Shown: positions 37,418-48,936 of the stretch, one piece after another
How positions within the stretch are numbered: the stretch's first letter is position 1
How the letters are laid out: the number at the start of each line of letters is the position of its first letter
NCBI RefSeq assembly: GCF_900566075.1
Contig: NZ_UPHU01000001.1
Coordinates: forward strand, 5,022,325 to 5,086,324
Direction: 5' to 3'
Source of the DNA: Mycobacterium pseudokansasii
GTDB taxonomy: Bacteria > Actinomycetota > Actinomycetes > Mycobacteriales > Mycobacteriaceae
Length of the DNA stretch: 64,000 nt
Notes under the pieces: model-generated
Told to the model about the DNA's origin: nothing
Database searches by the model: none
The model's input: only the letters and a program-made list of their open reading frames with translations
Translations under genes and position numbers: made by a program

Positions 37418-38002
37418 GTGACCGCAGCGAGCCGTCCCCCCGCGCCTGAGAACCCGTCCGAGCCCACTGGATCTCTCGAGGAACCGCGCACCCGCATCAT
37501 CCGCCGGGCGCCGACCGGACCACTGCCCGCGATGTCCGATTCTGCGGCCACCCAGATCTCGCGCCACCCAGCAGCGTTGGACGCGACCGGCCGGGTGGAC
37601 CACTTTCCGCCCCTACCGGCCGCGATCGGCCACGAGCCGAGCCCCTGGACGGCCGTCGCGGCCGCGGCGGTCAGCATCGTCAGCGGATGGGCCACCTCGG
37701 TGGTGGCCACCGACCTGATTGCCGGATGGTGGCGGACCGACCGACTGTTCTGCATCGCAGTGGGCTTTCTGGCCCTGGTCTTCGCCGCCGCCACCGTCAC
37801 CGGCGTGATCATGTTGCTGCTTCGCCGGCCTCTGGGGCGCTATCTCATCGCGGCGGGTGCGGTGGTCGCGGTGTTGACCTACGGCGGCGTGTTCATCGCC
37901 GGTGCGCGCGTCGGGTGGGTCGTGCACACCCTGCCACTGCTGCCGATCGCCAGCGCGGTGCTGGCCCTGCATCCGGCGACCAAACGCTGGCTCGTGGAGT
38001 AG
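37418..38002 (+). CDS. Small membrane protein, unknown function
   Basis: The 194-residue protein, GTG start 37418, lies 3 bp after the M23 peptidase gene and is probably co-transcribed. It has a Pro-rich cytoplasmic N-terminus (about 75 residues) followed by four hydrophobic segments (WTAVAAAAVSIVSGWATSVV, LFCIAVGFLALVFAAATVTGVIMLLL, LIAAGAVVAVLTYGGVFIAG, LPLLPIASAVLAL). I do not recognise a named family. By context it may help place or regulate the peptidase, which is speculation. Its stop codon lies in a short tandem repeat (TAGCTGGGN). Confidence 0.7.
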   Translation: MTAASRPPAPENPSEPTGSLEEPRTRIIRRAPTGPLPAMSDSAATQISRHPAALDATGRVDHFPPLPAAIGHEPSPWTAVAAAAVSIVSGWATSVVATDLIAGWWRTDRLFCIAVGFLALVFAAATVTGVIMLLLRRPLGRYLIAAGAVVAVLTYGGVFIAGARVGWVVHTLPLLPIASAVLALHPATKRWLVE

Positions 38003-38037
38003 CTGGGTAGCTGGGGTAGCTGGGCTAGCTGGGCTAG
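37999..38037. repeat. Short tandem repeat over a stop codon
   Basis: About four copies of a 9-10 bp unit (AGTAGCTGGG / GTAGCTGGG / GCTAGCTGGG) begin at the TAG stop of the small membrane protein gene. Each unit contains a TAG, so the stop is effectively repeated. Confidence 0.7.
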
Positions 38038-38113
38038 TGCCTTTTGCCGAACGTGTTGCTACTGCGAGGATCCCACGCATTTTCGCGGCGAGTTCACGGT
38101 CGGCGCAAGAGCG

Positions 38114-40441
38114 CTACAGCTTGGTGACCGGGGCGTGGTTGTGCATCAGCTTGACGCGCCCCGAACTGCCGAAGTCGATCAGCGACATCGCGGACTCCCC
38201 CACGCCGGAGACTTCCTCGACCCGGCCTAAGCCGTACTTGTCGTGGGTGACCCGATCGCCGGGCTGTAGCACCAGCAGCGGGCGCTTGCTCGCCCCTGCA
38301 GAACGGGTGGGCGCCGACCGCGGGGCGCCGAACCGGCCGGCTCCGCTCACCGGCGCACTGAACGACGGCTTCGGCGCGGTGCGGCGCCAGTTGATGAGCT
38401 CCTGCGGGATCTCACGCAGGAAGCGCGATTCCGGATTCAGCATCGGCTGTCCCCAGGAAGACCGCACCATGGCCCGGCTGACATAAAGCCGTTGCCGGGC
38501 CCGCGTGATGCCGACGTAGGCCAGCCGCCGCTCCTCGGACAGTTCGGTCGGGTCGTCCAGCGCCCGCATGTGCGGGAACATCCCGTCCTCCCAGCCGGTC
38601 ACGAACACGACCGGGAATTCCAGGCCCTTGGCGGTATGCAACGTCATCAGCGTGACGACACCGGCACCGTGCTCGGGAATCTCGTCAGAGTCGGCGATCA
38701 GCGACACCCGTTCCAGAAACGCCGCCAACACGCCGGTGTCCGGCACGTCTTCGTTGTCCGGTTCTAGCGCAGCGGTATTCGCCTGGTCGGCGCTGAATTC
38801 GTGTGCGACGCTGACGAGTTCGTTGAGGTTGTCCAGCCGCGCCAGCTCCTGCGGGTCGGTAGACGATTCCAGCTCCCGGCGGTATCCGGTGCGTTCCAGC
38901 ACCGCCTCGACCAGCTCACCGAGGTCCCCTTGAGATGAGTCGAGGCGACCCCGCAGGCCGTCGAGCATCTCCACAAAGCCCGCGATCGCCTTCTCCGCGC
39001 GGGTGTTGAGCATCGGCACTTTGCCCTCGGCCGCGGCTTGTAGCGCGTCGGCGAAACTGGCGCCGGTGTTCTCGGCGTAGACGGCCACGCACGCCTCGGC
39101 GCGATCCCCGATGCCGCGGCGCGGCGTGTTGAGGATGCGCCGCATGCTGACCGCGTCGCCGGGATTGTCCAGCACCCGCAGGTAGGCGATGATGTCGCGG
39201 ATCTCCTTGCGCTCGTAAAAGCGCACGCCCCCAACGACCTTGTACGGGATTCCGGCGCGGATGAACACCTCTTCCAGGGACCGCGACGAGTTGTTGGTGC
39301 GATAGAAGACGGCGACGTCGTTATAGGTGATCTCGCCACGCTCGGCCAGTGCGTCGATCTCTTCTGCGACGAACCTGGCCTCGTCGTGTTCGTTGTCGGC
39401 GACGTAGCCGACGATCAACTCCCCTTCGCCGGCGTCGGTCCACAGTCGCTTCTCCCGGCGCCCGGCGTTGCGGGCGATCACGGAGTTGGCCGCCGACAGG
39501 ATGTTCTGTGTGGAGCGGTAATTCTGTTCCAGCAGAATGGTTGTCGCGTCGGGGTAGTCGCGCTCGAAGTCTTCGATGTTGCGGATGGTCGCGCCGCGGA
39601 AGGCATAGATCGACTGGTCGGCGTCGCCGACGACGCACAGCTCCGCGGCCGGCACCGGGTTATCGGGGCCGTCTTGCGTGCCGTGGCCGACCAGTTCGCG
39701 CACCAATACGTACTGCGCGTGATTGGTGTCCTGGTACTCGTCGACCAGGACGTGCCGGAACCGTCGCCGGTAGTACTGGGCGATGTCCGGGAAGCTCTGC
39801 AATACCGCGACGGTTTCGCCGATGAGGTCGTCGAAATCCAGCGCATTGGCCGCCCGTAGCCGCCGCTGGTACTCGGCGTAGACGGATGCGACGGTACGTG
39901 CCAAGTCATCTGAGTCGTCGGTCAGGTCTGCCAGCGCCCGATGGAAGTCGATCAGCTCGTTCTTCAGGTTCGAGATCGCGTTCGCCAATAACCGGGGTGA
40001 ATACCGCTTGATGTCCAGGCCCATGTCGCGGCCGATCATCTGCAGCAGCCGACGCGAATCGTCGGCGTCGTAGATGGAGAAATTCGAGTTCAGGCCGTCG
40101 ACCAGCGACGCCTGGTTGCGCAGGATGCGCACACAGGTCGAGTGAAACGTGGACACCCACATGTACCGGGCCCGGGCGCCGACCAGGCGCACCACACGTT
40201 CCCGCATCTCGGCGGCGGCCTTGTTGGTGAAGGTGATGGCCAGGATCTGACCGACCGCGACACCACGCGCGGCGATCAGGTAAGCGATCCGCCGGGTCAA
40301 CACCGCCGTCTTACCCGAACCCGCGCCCGCGACGATCAGCAGCGGCGAGCCCTCATGCAACACCGCCTGGCGCTGTTGCGGGTTGAGGCCGTCGAGCAGC
40401 TGATCGGTTTCGGACTTCGCATCGGTCGCGTGCACACTCAT
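38114..40441 (-). CDS. uvrD1: ATP-dependent DNA helicase UvrD1
   Basis: This is an SF1A 3'-5' helicase acting in nucleotide excision repair; the mycobacterial enzyme is known to cooperate with Ku. The 775-residue protein has the Q motif (LNPQQRQAV), Walker A (VAGAGSGKTAVLT, near 38-48), motif II (DEYQDTN), motif III (VVGDADQSIYAFRGA), motif IV (LEQNYRSTQNIL), motif V (TLHTAKGLEFPVVFV) and motif VI (RRLAYVGITRARQRL). A C-terminal Tudor-like segment follows (GDRVTHDKYGLGRVEEVSG). The start is ATG 40441. There is no operon partner. Confidence 0.97.
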   Translation of the reverse strand: MSVHATDAKSETDQLLDGLNPQQRQAVLHEGSPLLIVAGAGSGKTAVLTRRIAYLIAARGVAVGQILAITFTNKAAAEMRERVVRLVGARARYMWVSTFHSTCVRILRNQASLVDGLNSNFSIYDADDSRRLLQMIGRDMGLDIKRYSPRLLANAISNLKNELIDFHRALADLTDDSDDLARTVASVYAEYQRRLRAANALDFDDLIGETVAVLQSFPDIAQYYRRRFRHVLVDEYQDTNHAQYVLVRELVGHGTQDGPDNPVPAAELCVVGDADQSIYAFRGATIRNIEDFERDYPDATTILLEQNYRSTQNILSAANSVIARNAGRREKRLWTDAGEGELIVGYVADNEHDEARFVAEEIDALAERGEITYNDVAVFYRTNNSSRSLEEVFIRAGIPYKVVGGVRFYERKEIRDIIAYLRVLDNPGDAVSMRRILNTPRRGIGDRAEACVAVYAENTGASFADALQAAAEGKVPMLNTRAEKAIAGFVEMLDGLRGRLDSSQGDLGELVEAVLERTGYRRELESSTDPQELARLDNLNELVSVAHEFSADQANTAALEPDNEDVPDTGVLAAFLERVSLIADSDEIPEHGAGVVTLMTLHTAKGLEFPVVFVTGWEDGMFPHMRALDDPTELSEERRLAYVGITRARQRLYVSRAMVRSSWGQPMLNPESRFLREIPQELINWRRTAPKPSFSAPVSGAGRFGAPRSAPTRSAGASKRPLLVLQPGDRVTHDKYGLGRVEEVSGVGESAMSLIDFGSSGRVKLMHNHAPVTKL

Positions 40442-40517
40442 GTCGGTCCAAACTTACCGCCGCCCACTGACGACTCGCCGGGCCAGGCCGTCGGGCTGAG
40501 CGTCTGGGACGGTGCTG

Positions 40518-42548
40518 TTACTCGAACCCGGACTGGTCGTTGCCCGTGTGATTGCTGCCCGAGCTATTTGTACCCGAGTTGCCCCAGCCCGAGTTCAATG
40601 TCCCGGACTGGCCGAAGCCCGAATTGTCGGTGCCGACGTTCATGAAGCCCACGTTGCCGGTAACGCCGCCGTTCGCAAAGCCAATTCCAAAGCCACTCGT
40701 ATTCGAGAATCCGACGGAGTTGACGCCCGAGTTGAAGAAGCCGGTATTGCGACTATTTGTGTTTTGGAAGCCCGTCTGGAAGTTACCGACGTTCCCGTAC
40801 CCCTCGCTCGAATTGCCGGTGTTCTCCCATCCCGAAGTACTGTTCCCATGGTTATTGAAGCCCGAGGTTCCGGTGCCGGTGTTGCCGAAGCCGGAATTTG
40901 TGGCTCCGGTGTCGGTTGCGCTTCCGTAGCCGGTATTCACATCGCCGGCATTGCCGGCGCCTGTGTTTACGTTGCCCGAGTTCCAAAATCCGGTGTTGGT
41001 GTTGCCCGAATTTCCAAAACCGGTGTTGCCGGAGCCGGAGTTGTAGAAGCCTACGCTGCTCGCACCCGAGTTGAAGAAGCCCACGGTCCCGCTCGAACCC
41101 GAGTTGAAGGCGCCCACCGCAAAGCCGCCTCCATTGCCGACGCCCACATTATCGCTTCCAGCGTTCCAGAAACCGACATTTCCGTGACCAGAGTTTCCGA
41201 AGCCGACATTGGTGTTGGTCGTGTTAACCCAGCCCGTATTGTGGTTACCAGAGTTCATGATGCCGGTGTTCGTGTTGCCAGAGTTCGCGATTCCGGTGTT
41301 TATGTCACCGGAGTTGCCGATGCCCCAGTTTCCCTGGCCTGAATTGAAGAATCCGACATTGTTGTCGCCGGAATTGAATAAGCCGATGTTGCCGCTACCG
41401 GAGTTCAGGCCGTTGAAGTTGATGCCAAACTGATTGTCGCCGGTCAGACCGATGCCGAAATTGTTGTTCCCCGAGTTGCCGAAGCCGATGTTGAACTCGC
41501 CACTATTGCCCAGCCCGATGTTGAAATTGCCGAAGTTACCTATGCCGATGTTGGAGTTGCCGGTATTGCCAAACCCGACATTCGAGTTCCCTGCCGTGGG
41601 CATGACTCCGGGACCGCTATTGCCGAAGCCGAAGTTGGCGTTACCGAAATTTCCACTGCCTATATTGAGATTTCCGGTATTTCCGTTGCCAATATTCCCG
41701 CTGCCGCTGTTTCCGCTCCCGACGTTTCCACCACCGGTGGCCTGAGAGTTTCCGAAGCCAAAGTTTCCATTGCCACGATTACCGGCGCCGAAGTTTCTGC
41801 TGCCCCTGTTTCCACTACCCATGTTGAAACTGCCGGTGTTTCCGCTGCCGAAGTTGAGGATTCCGCTCAGGTTTCCGTCGCCGAAGTTGAGATTGCCATT
41901 GTTCCCGCTGCCGAAGTTTGCATTACCGGTATTGCCGCTGCCCAGGTTTCCGCTGCCGATGTTTCCCAAGCCCAGGTTCCCGGCGCCGATATTGCCGACG
42001 GCCGAAAGCGCGCTCAGGCCCGGGATGTTCTGCAGTAGCTGCTGCCACGGGGCCAACCCGGCGGCGGCTGCCGAAGCTCCACCGTGATAACCCGCCATCG
42101 CGGCCACATCCTGGGCCCACATCTGTTCGTACAGGCCTTCGATGTGCGCGATCGCCGGCGCGTTCAGCCCGAACCAGTTCGACAGCACCATCTGCACCAG
42201 TGCATTTCGGTTGGCCGCCACCGCCGCCGGTACCACCGTCGCGGCCCGCGCCGCCTCGAACACGCCGGCGACCGTTCGGGCCTGTCCGGCCGCCGCCGCG
42301 GCCTGGGTTGCCGCCGCGCTCAGCCAACTTGCGTACGGTGCGGCCGCTGCCACCATCGCGGTCGACGCGGGCCCCTGCCACGCCTGGGCGGCCAGCCCCG
42401 AAGTCAGCGAGCCGAACGACGACGCCGCCGAACTCAGCTCCTCAGCCAACCCTTCCCAGGCCACCGCGGCGTCGAGCATGGGAGCCGCACCCGCACCCGC
42501 AAACATCAGCGAAGAGTTGATCTCCGGAGGCAACATCGAATAATTCAT
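40518..42548 (-). CDS. PPE-MPTR family protein
   Basis: The 676-residue protein starts at ATG 42548 ([20 protein letters not shown]) with Pro-Pro-Glu at 7-9, the W-x-G motif in [11 protein letters not shown] (near 50) and the PPE helical domain to about residue 180. The rest is a long array of NxGxGNxG pentapeptide-like repeats ([26 protein letters not shown]), the major polymorphic tandem repeat type. PPE proteins are exported by ESX systems together with PE partners; no PE gene is adjacent. A GGAAGGA site precedes the start. The repeats are uninterrupted and the frame is intact. Function unknown. Confidence 0.93.
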   Translation of the reverse strand: MNYSMLPPEINSSLMFAGAGAAPMLDAAVAWEGLAEELSSAASSFGSLTSGLAAQAWQGPASTAMVAAAAPYASWLSAAATQAAAAAGQARTVAGVFEAARAATVVPAAVAANRNALVQMVLSNWFGLNAPAIAHIEGLYEQMWAQDVAAMAGYHGGASAAAAGLAPWQQLLQNIPGLSALSAVGNIGAGNLGLGNIGSGNLGSGNTGNANFGSGNNGNLNFGDGNLSGILNFGSGNTGSFNMGSGNRGSRNFGAGNRGNGNFGFGNSQATGGGNVGSGNSGSGNIGNGNTGNLNIGSGNFGNANFGFGNSGPGVMPTAGNSNVGFGNTGNSNIGIGNFGNFNIGLGNSGEFNIGFGNSGNNNFGIGLTGDNQFGINFNGLNSGSGNIGLFNSGDNNVGFFNSGQGNWGIGNSGDINTGIANSGNTNTGIMNSGNHNTGWVNTTNTNVGFGNSGHGNVGFWNAGSDNVGVGNGGGFAVGAFNSGSSGTVGFFNSGASSVGFYNSGSGNTGFGNSGNTNTGFWNSGNVNTGAGNAGDVNTGYGSATDTGATNSGFGNTGTGTSGFNNHGNSTSGWENTGNSSEGYGNVGNFQTGFQNTNSRNTGFFNSGVNSVGFSNTSGFGIGFANGGVTGNVGFMNVGTDNSGFGQSGTLNSGWGNSGTNSSGSNHTGNDQSGFE

Positions 42549-42947
42549 CACCACAGTCCTTCCGCCCCTGGGCCCGACCCAGCCGGCTCCCCTTGTACCA
42601 GTGCCGCCCTCGGCACAGCGCGTAGAGCTTACGACCGGCATTGCGGCGTGATGGGCGTTTCGCGCTACTTTTCGCCAACCGAATCGACGCTTCGCCGCAT
42701 ACGGCAAAACCGCAGAACCGGACACGGTCCATCGGCCGCAACCCGCCCGCGACGATTTCCGGCCAACAGGTCGCCGGCTTTGCGCAGCCGCGGCCCTTGG
42801 TGGCACACTCGGTTGGTGCTTAACAGGCAGCGCCGATTTTTCTACGGGTACCGGCCAGCGGTGCCCGTGGTCTAGCTGCTTTCGCAGAGCCCCGTGGTCC
42901 GCTTCGGCGATTCGGGGCTCGTCTTCTTGTGTGAAGCCCGATACCGG
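42549..42947. other. Divergent intergenic region of PPE gene and chorismate mutase
   Basis: This is about 400 bp without a credible gene. Frames that extend through it are upstream extensions of the PPE and chorismate mutase frames without ribosome sites or family sequence. It must hold two divergent promoters, but I cannot pick them with confidence. Confidence 0.5.
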
Positions 42948-43256
42948 ATGAGACCAGAATCCCCACATCACGAGAACGCGGAGTCAGCGGAGATGAACAC
43001 CGATACCCAACAGCTACCCAGCATCGAGGAGTTGCGCGAAGAGATCGACCGCTTAGACCGCGAAATCCTGGCCGCGGTCAAACGGCGCGCCGAAGTGTCG
43101 CAGGCCATCGGCAGAGTCCGAATGGCCTCCGGAGGCACCCGGCTGGTGCACAATCGCGAGATGCAGGTCATCGAGCGCTACAGCGAACTCGGACCCGACG
43201 GCAAGCAGCTGGCAATGCTACTTTTGCGGCTGGGCCGAGGTCGTCTCGGTCACTAA
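42948..43256 (+). CDS. Intracellular chorismate mutase (AroQ-delta type)
   Basis: This enzyme converts chorismate to prephenate on the way to phenylalanine and tyrosine. The 102-residue protein, start ATG 42948 ([17 protein letters not shown]), is all-helical with [20 protein letters not shown], KSxAIG-like [16 protein letters not shown] and [13 protein letters not shown]. It ends RLGRGRLGH; in the M. tuberculosis homologue this C-terminus is where the DAHP synthase partner boosts activity. The good match of the C-terminal nine residues suggests the same partnership here. It is followed 60 bp later by the antigen-85-like gene. Confidence 0.95.
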   Translation: MRPESPHHENAESAEMNTDTQQLPSIEELREEIDRLDREILAAVKRRAEVSQAIGRVRMASGGTRLVHNREMQVIERYSELGPDGKQLAMLLLRLGRGRLGH

Positions 43257-43259
43257 TAG

Positions 43260-44288
<1,029 letters not shown>

Positions 44289-44343
44289 ACAGACGCGGCT
44301 GACGCACCGGCGGCCCCCGGTCCCGGAGCACTAGGGTCAAATC

Positions 44344-46008
44344 ATGACCGCCGAACCACCAATTCCCAACATCACCGCCACGCCGGCCTGGGACGCCTTG
44401 CGCAAGCACCACGATCAGATCGGAGAAACTCACCTTCGGCAGTTGTTCGCGGACGACCCCGATCGCGGCCGCGATCTCACGGTCACCGTCGGCGACCTCT
44501 ACATCGACTACAGCAAGCACCGCGTCACCCGCGAGACGCTACGGCTGCTGATCGAGCTGGCCCGCGTGGCACGGCTCGAGGAGCGCCGCGACCAGATGTT
44601 CTCCGGTGTGCACATCAACACCTCTGAAGATCGCGCCGTGCTGCACACCGCGCTGCGACTGCCCCGCGACGCCGAGCTGGTTGTCGACGGCCGCAACGTG
44701 GTGCAGGACGTGCATGCCGTGCTGGATGCCATGGGTGACTTCACCGACCGGCTGCGCAGTGGTGACTGGACCGGAGCCACCGGCAAGCGGATCACCACCG
44801 TCGTCAACATCGGCATCGGCGGCTCGGACCTCGGCCCGGTGATGGTATACCAGGCCCTGCGCCACTACGCCGACGCCGGGATTTCGGCGCGTTTCGTCTC
44901 CAATGTCGACCCGGCCGACCTCATTGCCAAAATGACCGATTTAGAGCCTGCCACAACGCTTTTCGTTGTCGCGTCGAAGACGTTCTCCACGCTGGAGACG
45001 CTGACCAACGCGACCGCCGCGCGGCGCTGGCTGACAGAAGCGCTCGGCGACGCCGCGGTGTCCAGGCATTTCGTCGCGGTCTCCACCAACAAGCGCCTGG
45101 TCGACGACTTCGGCATCAACACCGACAACATGTTCGGCTTCTGGGATTGGGTGGGCGGACGGTATTCGGTCGATTCGGCGATCGGGCTGTCGGTGATGGC
45201 CGCCATCGGCCGAGAAGCCTTCGCCGACTTTCTATCCGGGTTCCACATTGTCGACGAGCACTTCCGCACCTCGCCGCTGGAGTCCAATGCGCCTGCGCTG
45301 CTTGGTCTTATCGGCCTCTGGTACTCCAACTTCATGGGTGCGCAATCGCGCGCGGTGTTGCCGTATTCCAATGACCTCGCCCGCTTCGCGGCTTATCTGC
45401 AGCAGCTGACCATGGAATCCAACGGCAAGTCGACCCGTGCCGACGGCACACCGGTGACCACCGACACCGGCGAAATCTTTTGGGGCGAACCGGGAACCAA
45501 CGGCCAGCATGCCTTCTACCAATTACTGCATCAAGGCACCCGGCTGGTGCCGGCCGATTTCATCGGCTTCAGCCAACCGCTCGACGACCTGCCGACCGTC
45601 GAGGGCACCGGCAGCATGCACGACCTGTTGATGAGCAACTTCTTCGCCCAAACCCAGGTGCTGGCGTTCGGAAAGACCGCCGAGGAGATCGCGGCCGAGG
45701 GCACCCCGGCCGAGGTGGTGCCACACAAGGTGATGCCCGGCAACCGGCCGTCCACCTCGATTCTGGCCAACCGGCTGACGCCGTCGGTGCTGGGACAGCT
45801 GATCGCTTTGTATGAGCACCAGGTGTTCACCGAGGGTGTGGTGTGGGGGATCGACTCGTTCGACCAGTGGGGGGTGGAGCTGGGCAAGACGCAGGCCAAG
45901 GCCCTGCTTCCGGTGATCACCGGCGACGCCGCGCCCGCGCCGCAGTCGGACAGCTCGACCGACGCGCTGGTGCGTCGCTACCGCACCGAACGGGGGCGTG
46001 CGGGCTAA
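44344..46008 (+). CDS. pgi: Glucose-6-phosphate isomerase Pgi
   Basis: Pgi interconverts glucose-6-phosphate and fructose-6-phosphate. The 554-residue protein shows both family signatures, [21 protein letters not shown] (near 262) and [24 protein letters not shown] near 485-510, and the catalytic-site segment [20 protein letters not shown]. The start is ATG 44344. It stands alone and ends 6 bp before a hairpin terminator shared with the convergent SDR gene. Confidence 0.97.
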   Translation: MTAEPPIPNITATPAWDALRKHHDQIGETHLRQLFADDPDRGRDLTVTVGDLYIDYSKHRVTRETLRLLIELARVARLEERRDQMFSGVHINTSEDRAVLHTALRLPRDAELVVDGRNVVQDVHAVLDAMGDFTDRLRSGDWTGATGKRITTVVNIGIGGSDLGPVMVYQALRHYADAGISARFVSNVDPADLIAKMTDLEPATTLFVVASKTFSTLETLTNATAARRWLTEALGDAAVSRHFVAVSTNKRLVDDFGINTDNMFGFWDWVGGRYSVDSAIGLSVMAAIGREAFADFLSGFHIVDEHFRTSPLESNAPALLGLIGLWYSNFMGAQSRAVLPYSNDLARFAAYLQQLTMESNGKSTRADGTPVTTDTGEIFWGEPGTNGQHAFYQLLHQGTRLVPADFIGFSQPLDDLPTVEGTGSMHDLLMSNFFAQTQVLAFGKTAEEIAAEGTPAEVVPHKVMPGNRPSTSILANRLTPSVLGQLIALYEHQVFTEGVVWGIDSFDQWGVELGKTQAKALLPVITGDAAPAPQSDSSTDALVRRYRTERGRAG

Positions 46009-46013
46009 CCTCG

Positions 46014-46073
46014 GCGAGCAGACGCAAAGTGCCCTCTTACGCGGCGTGTCGAGGGGCTTTTGCGCCTGCTCGC
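46014..46073. terminator. Terminator hairpin after pgi
   Basis: GCGAGCAGACGCAAA at 46014-46028 pairs with TTTGCGCCTGCTCGC at 46059-46073 with one mismatch. The inner part (GCCCTC / GAGGGGC) extends the stem. It separates convergent pgi and the SDR gene and belongs to the same sequence family as the terminator at 33914-33977. Confidence 0.75.
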
Positions 46074-46097
46074 GCGGACGCGTGCATGCGCGGCCAG

Positions 46098-46847
46098 CTA
46101 AGCGAAGAGCTTCGTCAGCGGCGGCGGCAGCACCCGCATGAGCTGCACCAGCGGCGCCCACGGCCACCACGGCACTGCGGCCCGGCCGGGCTCGCGTTCG
46201 ATGGCGTCCACGAGTGCCTTGACGCCGGTTTCGTTGTCCACCATGAACATCGTGCTGTTCGACTTGGCTGTCATCTCCGACTCGATGTAGCCCGGCTCGA
46301 TCACCGAGATCTTGATGGGACCTCTGGCGTACTCGGTGCGCAGCGATTCGCCCAGCGAACTCAGCCCGGCTTTGCTTGCGGCATAGGCGGCTTTGACGCC
46401 CGGCACGCCGGTGTTGCCCAGCACCGAGGAAATGAGCACCAGATGTCCCGAGCCGCTGTCGGCGAACATCTCCAGCGCCGTTTCGATCTGCACCAGGGCG
46501 GCCACGAGATTGGTTTCGATGGTTGCCTTGTTAGCCCACAACTTGCCCGACCCCAGCCTGGCGCCCTTGCCGATACCAGCGTTGACGATGACGCGGTCGG
46601 TACCTCCAAGCTCGTCGCTCAGTTCGGCGAACACCTTGGGCACCTGCGCGTGGTCGGTGACGTCCAGGCCCGCCACGGCGATCTTTATGTTCGGATACCG
46701 TTGGGAAAGTTCATCTTTCAGCTCGTCGAGCCGATCGATACGACGAGCGCACAGGGCCAGGTCGCGGCCCTTGGCGGCGAACGCCCGGGCCATCCCGGCC
46801 CCCAGGCCGGAGCTGGCGCCGGTGATGAGGATTTTCCGACGGGTCAT
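46098..46847 (-). CDS. Short-chain dehydrogenase/reductase
   Basis: The 249-residue classical SDR has the NAD(P)-binding motif TGASSGLGAGMARAFAAKG (near 9), Asn of VNAGIGKG, the catalytic Ser in ISSVLGN and the YAASK motif (AAYAASKAGLSSLGES). The Ala-Arg-Arg after the second strand (CARRIDRL) favours NADP. The start is ATG 46847, 16 bp after the Fpg-like gene stop on the same strand, so they may be co-transcribed. Substrate unknown; from memory it is Rv0945. Confidence 0.92.
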   Translation of the reverse strand: MTRRKILITGASSGLGAGMARAFAAKGRDLALCARRIDRLDELKDELSQRYPNIKIAVAGLDVTDHAQVPKVFAELSDELGGTDRVIVNAGIGKGARLGSGKLWANKATIETNLVAALVQIETALEMFADSGSGHLVLISSVLGNTGVPGVKAAYAASKAGLSSLGESLRTEYARGPIKISVIEPGYIESEMTAKSNSTMFMVDNETGVKALVDAIEREPGRAAVPWWPWAPLVQLMRVLPPPLTKLFA

Positions 46848-46863
46848 CCGGGCAGCATATCGA

Positions 46864-47727
46864 CTACTTCAGCAGCCGCGACATGCGCCGGTCGGCCAGC
46901 ACCTTGCCGCCGGTCTGGCACGTCGGACAGTACTGGAAAGACTTGTCCGCGAACGACACTTCCCGCACGGTGTCTGCACACACCGGGCAGGGCAAGCCGG
47001 TGCGGGCGTGCACCCGTAACCCGGAGCGCTTCTCCCCCTTGAGCATTGCCGCGCCCTGCCCGACAGATCGGTGCACCGCGTCCGACAGCACCGACACCAT
47101 CGCGTCATGCAGGGTGGCCAGCTGTCCGGCCGAGAGCTTGCCGGCGGTGGCAAACGGCGAGATCTGGGCAACATGCAGGATTTCGTCGCTGTAGGCATTG
47201 CCGATGCCGGCGATCACCTTCTGGTCGGTGATGACGGTCTTGATGCGGCCGGTGTTGCCGGCCAGTAGCCCGGCCAGGTCCTCGGTACTGAGTTCGAGAG
47301 CATCCGGCCCGAGCGCGGCGACACCCGGGACTTGCTTCGGATCGTCGACCAGCCAGACGGCCAGACGCTTCTGCGTGCCGGCCTCGGTGAGATCGAAACC
47401 CGGTGCATCGCCGGGAGTACCGAGATGCACGCGCAGCGCGATCGGCCCCTTGCCCGGCCGCAGCGGTGCCGCGGCGAGCTTGTCCGACCATCGCAGCCAG
47501 CCCGCCCGCGACAGGTGAGCGATCAACCACAGCGGGCCCGCCCGCAGGCCCAGGTATTTTCCCCACCGCTCGGCCGCCGTGACAGTGCGACCGTGCAGAG
47601 CGCCGACCGGCGGATCGAAGGTTTTCAGCACCGAGAGCGCGGCGACGTCGACGCGGCCGATCGGCAAACCGACGGCGTGCCGGCGCACATGGTCGACCAG
47701 CGCTTCGATCTCGGGCAGTTCGGGCAC
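46864..47727 (-). CDS. Full-length Fpg/Nei-family DNA glycosylase-like protein
   Basis: This 287-residue protein begins MPELPEIEALVDHVRRHA, retaining catalytic Pro2 and Glu3 of the Fpg family. It has the H2TH region (GRIKTVITDQKVIAGIGNAYSDEIL) and a C-terminal four-cysteine zinc finger (CPVCADTV and CPTC, spaced by 18 residues). Family members excise oxidised bases and nick the strand. All core elements are present, so it looks functional. In M. tuberculosis the corresponding Rv0944 is, as I recall, only about half this length, cut by a deletion that also removed cobF. Confidence 0.92.
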   Translation of the reverse strand: MPELPEIEALVDHVRRHAVGLPIGRVDVAALSVLKTFDPPVGALHGRTVTAAERWGKYLGLRAGPLWLIAHLSRAGWLRWSDKLAAAPLRPGKGPIALRVHLGTPGDAPGFDLTEAGTQKRLAVWLVDDPKQVPGVAALGPDALELSTEDLAGLLAGNTGRIKTVITDQKVIAGIGNAYSDEILHVAQISPFATAGKLSAGQLATLHDAMVSVLSDAVHRSVGQGAAMLKGEKRSGLRVHARTGLPCPVCADTVREVSFADKSFQYCPTCQTGGKVLADRRMSRLLK

Positions 47728-47748
47728 CTGTTCAGTCTGCCGACCGCT

Positions 47749-48827
47749 TCAGTCAGGTGTCCATCGGCCTGCTGAGCCGGCCTGCGATGAAGGCCCGTCG
47801 GCGCCTGGCAGGCCGAATATCTTCCCGGCGCCACCGCCGGCGCCGCCGGGCTGCCCAAGGACACCGGCGCCGCCGTTGCCGCCGTTACCGATCCACTGCG
47901 CACTCCCGCCGGCACCGCCGATACCCGTGACTGGGGAAGGCGGAAGCGCGGGCGTCGCACCGGCGTTGCCAGCGTCGCCGCCATTGCCGTAGAAGAACCC
48001 GCCGTTGCCGCAGGCTCCGCCGTTGCTGGTCTGAACCACGGCGCCGACGGTCCCGGTCGCGCCGCCGTCACCGCACCTTCCACCGCTACCGAACAACTGC
48101 CCGCCGTGCCCGCCGGCGCCGCCGAGACCGCCACTGCCCCCGACGCCGCCATTCAGGCCACTGCCACCAAGAGCGTTCCCCGTGGCGTTGCCGCCCATGC
48201 CGCCCACTCCGCCGCTGCCGCCGTTGCCGTAGATCCAGCCGCCCGCACCACCGTCGCCGCCCCGGGCACCCGCAAAACCGGCTTGGTTGGCGCCTCCGTT
48301 GCCCCCACGCCACCGGCGCCGCCCTGACCGCCGTGACCCAAGAACCCCGCCGACCCGCCATTACCGCCGGCCTGGCCGAGCGCCCCGGACCCGCCGTTAC
48401 CGCCGTTGCCGAACAGCCACCCGCCGTTGCCGCCGGCCGCGCCGGTGCCCGCGGCGCCGTTGGCACCATCGCCGAACAGGGGGCGCCCGGTCAGCGCCAG
48501 TACCGGGTCGTTGATCAGGGCCGCGACCTGCTGCAGCGGCGTGGCGTTGACCGCTTCGGCTGCGGCGTATTGCGCCGCGCCGGCACTCATGAGCTGTACG
48601 AACTGCTGATGGAAGGTCGCCGCTTGGGTGCTCAGCGCTTGGCAGGCCTGCGCGTGCGCGCCGAACCAGGCCGCGACAGCTGCCGAGACTTCATCGGCGC
48701 CGGCCGCCAGGACCCCGGCGGTCGGCACCGCCGCCGCCGTATTGGCCTGCGCGATCGAGGAGCTAATGCTTGCCAAATCCGTTGCTGCAGAAACCATTAA
48801 CTCCGACGATGCGGTCACGAACGACAT
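47749..48827 (-). pseudogene. PE_PGRS gene with a one-base frameshift
   Basis: The PE domain starts at ATG 48827 ([19 protein letters not shown]) and leads into GGx repeats ([19 protein letters not shown]). Near 48302-48306, in a run of five G on the coding strand (GGCGTGGGGGCAACGG), the glycine-rich frame is lost. Reading continues in another frame as normal PGRS ([20 protein letters not shown]) to the stop at 47749. Restoring a sixth G would give an uninterrupted PE_PGRS of about 360 residues. It is either a homopolymer sequencing error, a strain-specific null, or a slippage site. The proteins are surface-exposed ESX-5-type substrates; individual functions are unknown. Confidence 0.85.
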
Positions 48828-48936
48828 CCGGCAGCCCTCCAGAGAATGGCCACGCTCGTCGCAACCTCTAACAGCAGATGGCATGCGCTCTCAGCGCCCG
48901 GGGCGGGCGTTACAGCAAACCCGCTGAGCCGACCGG

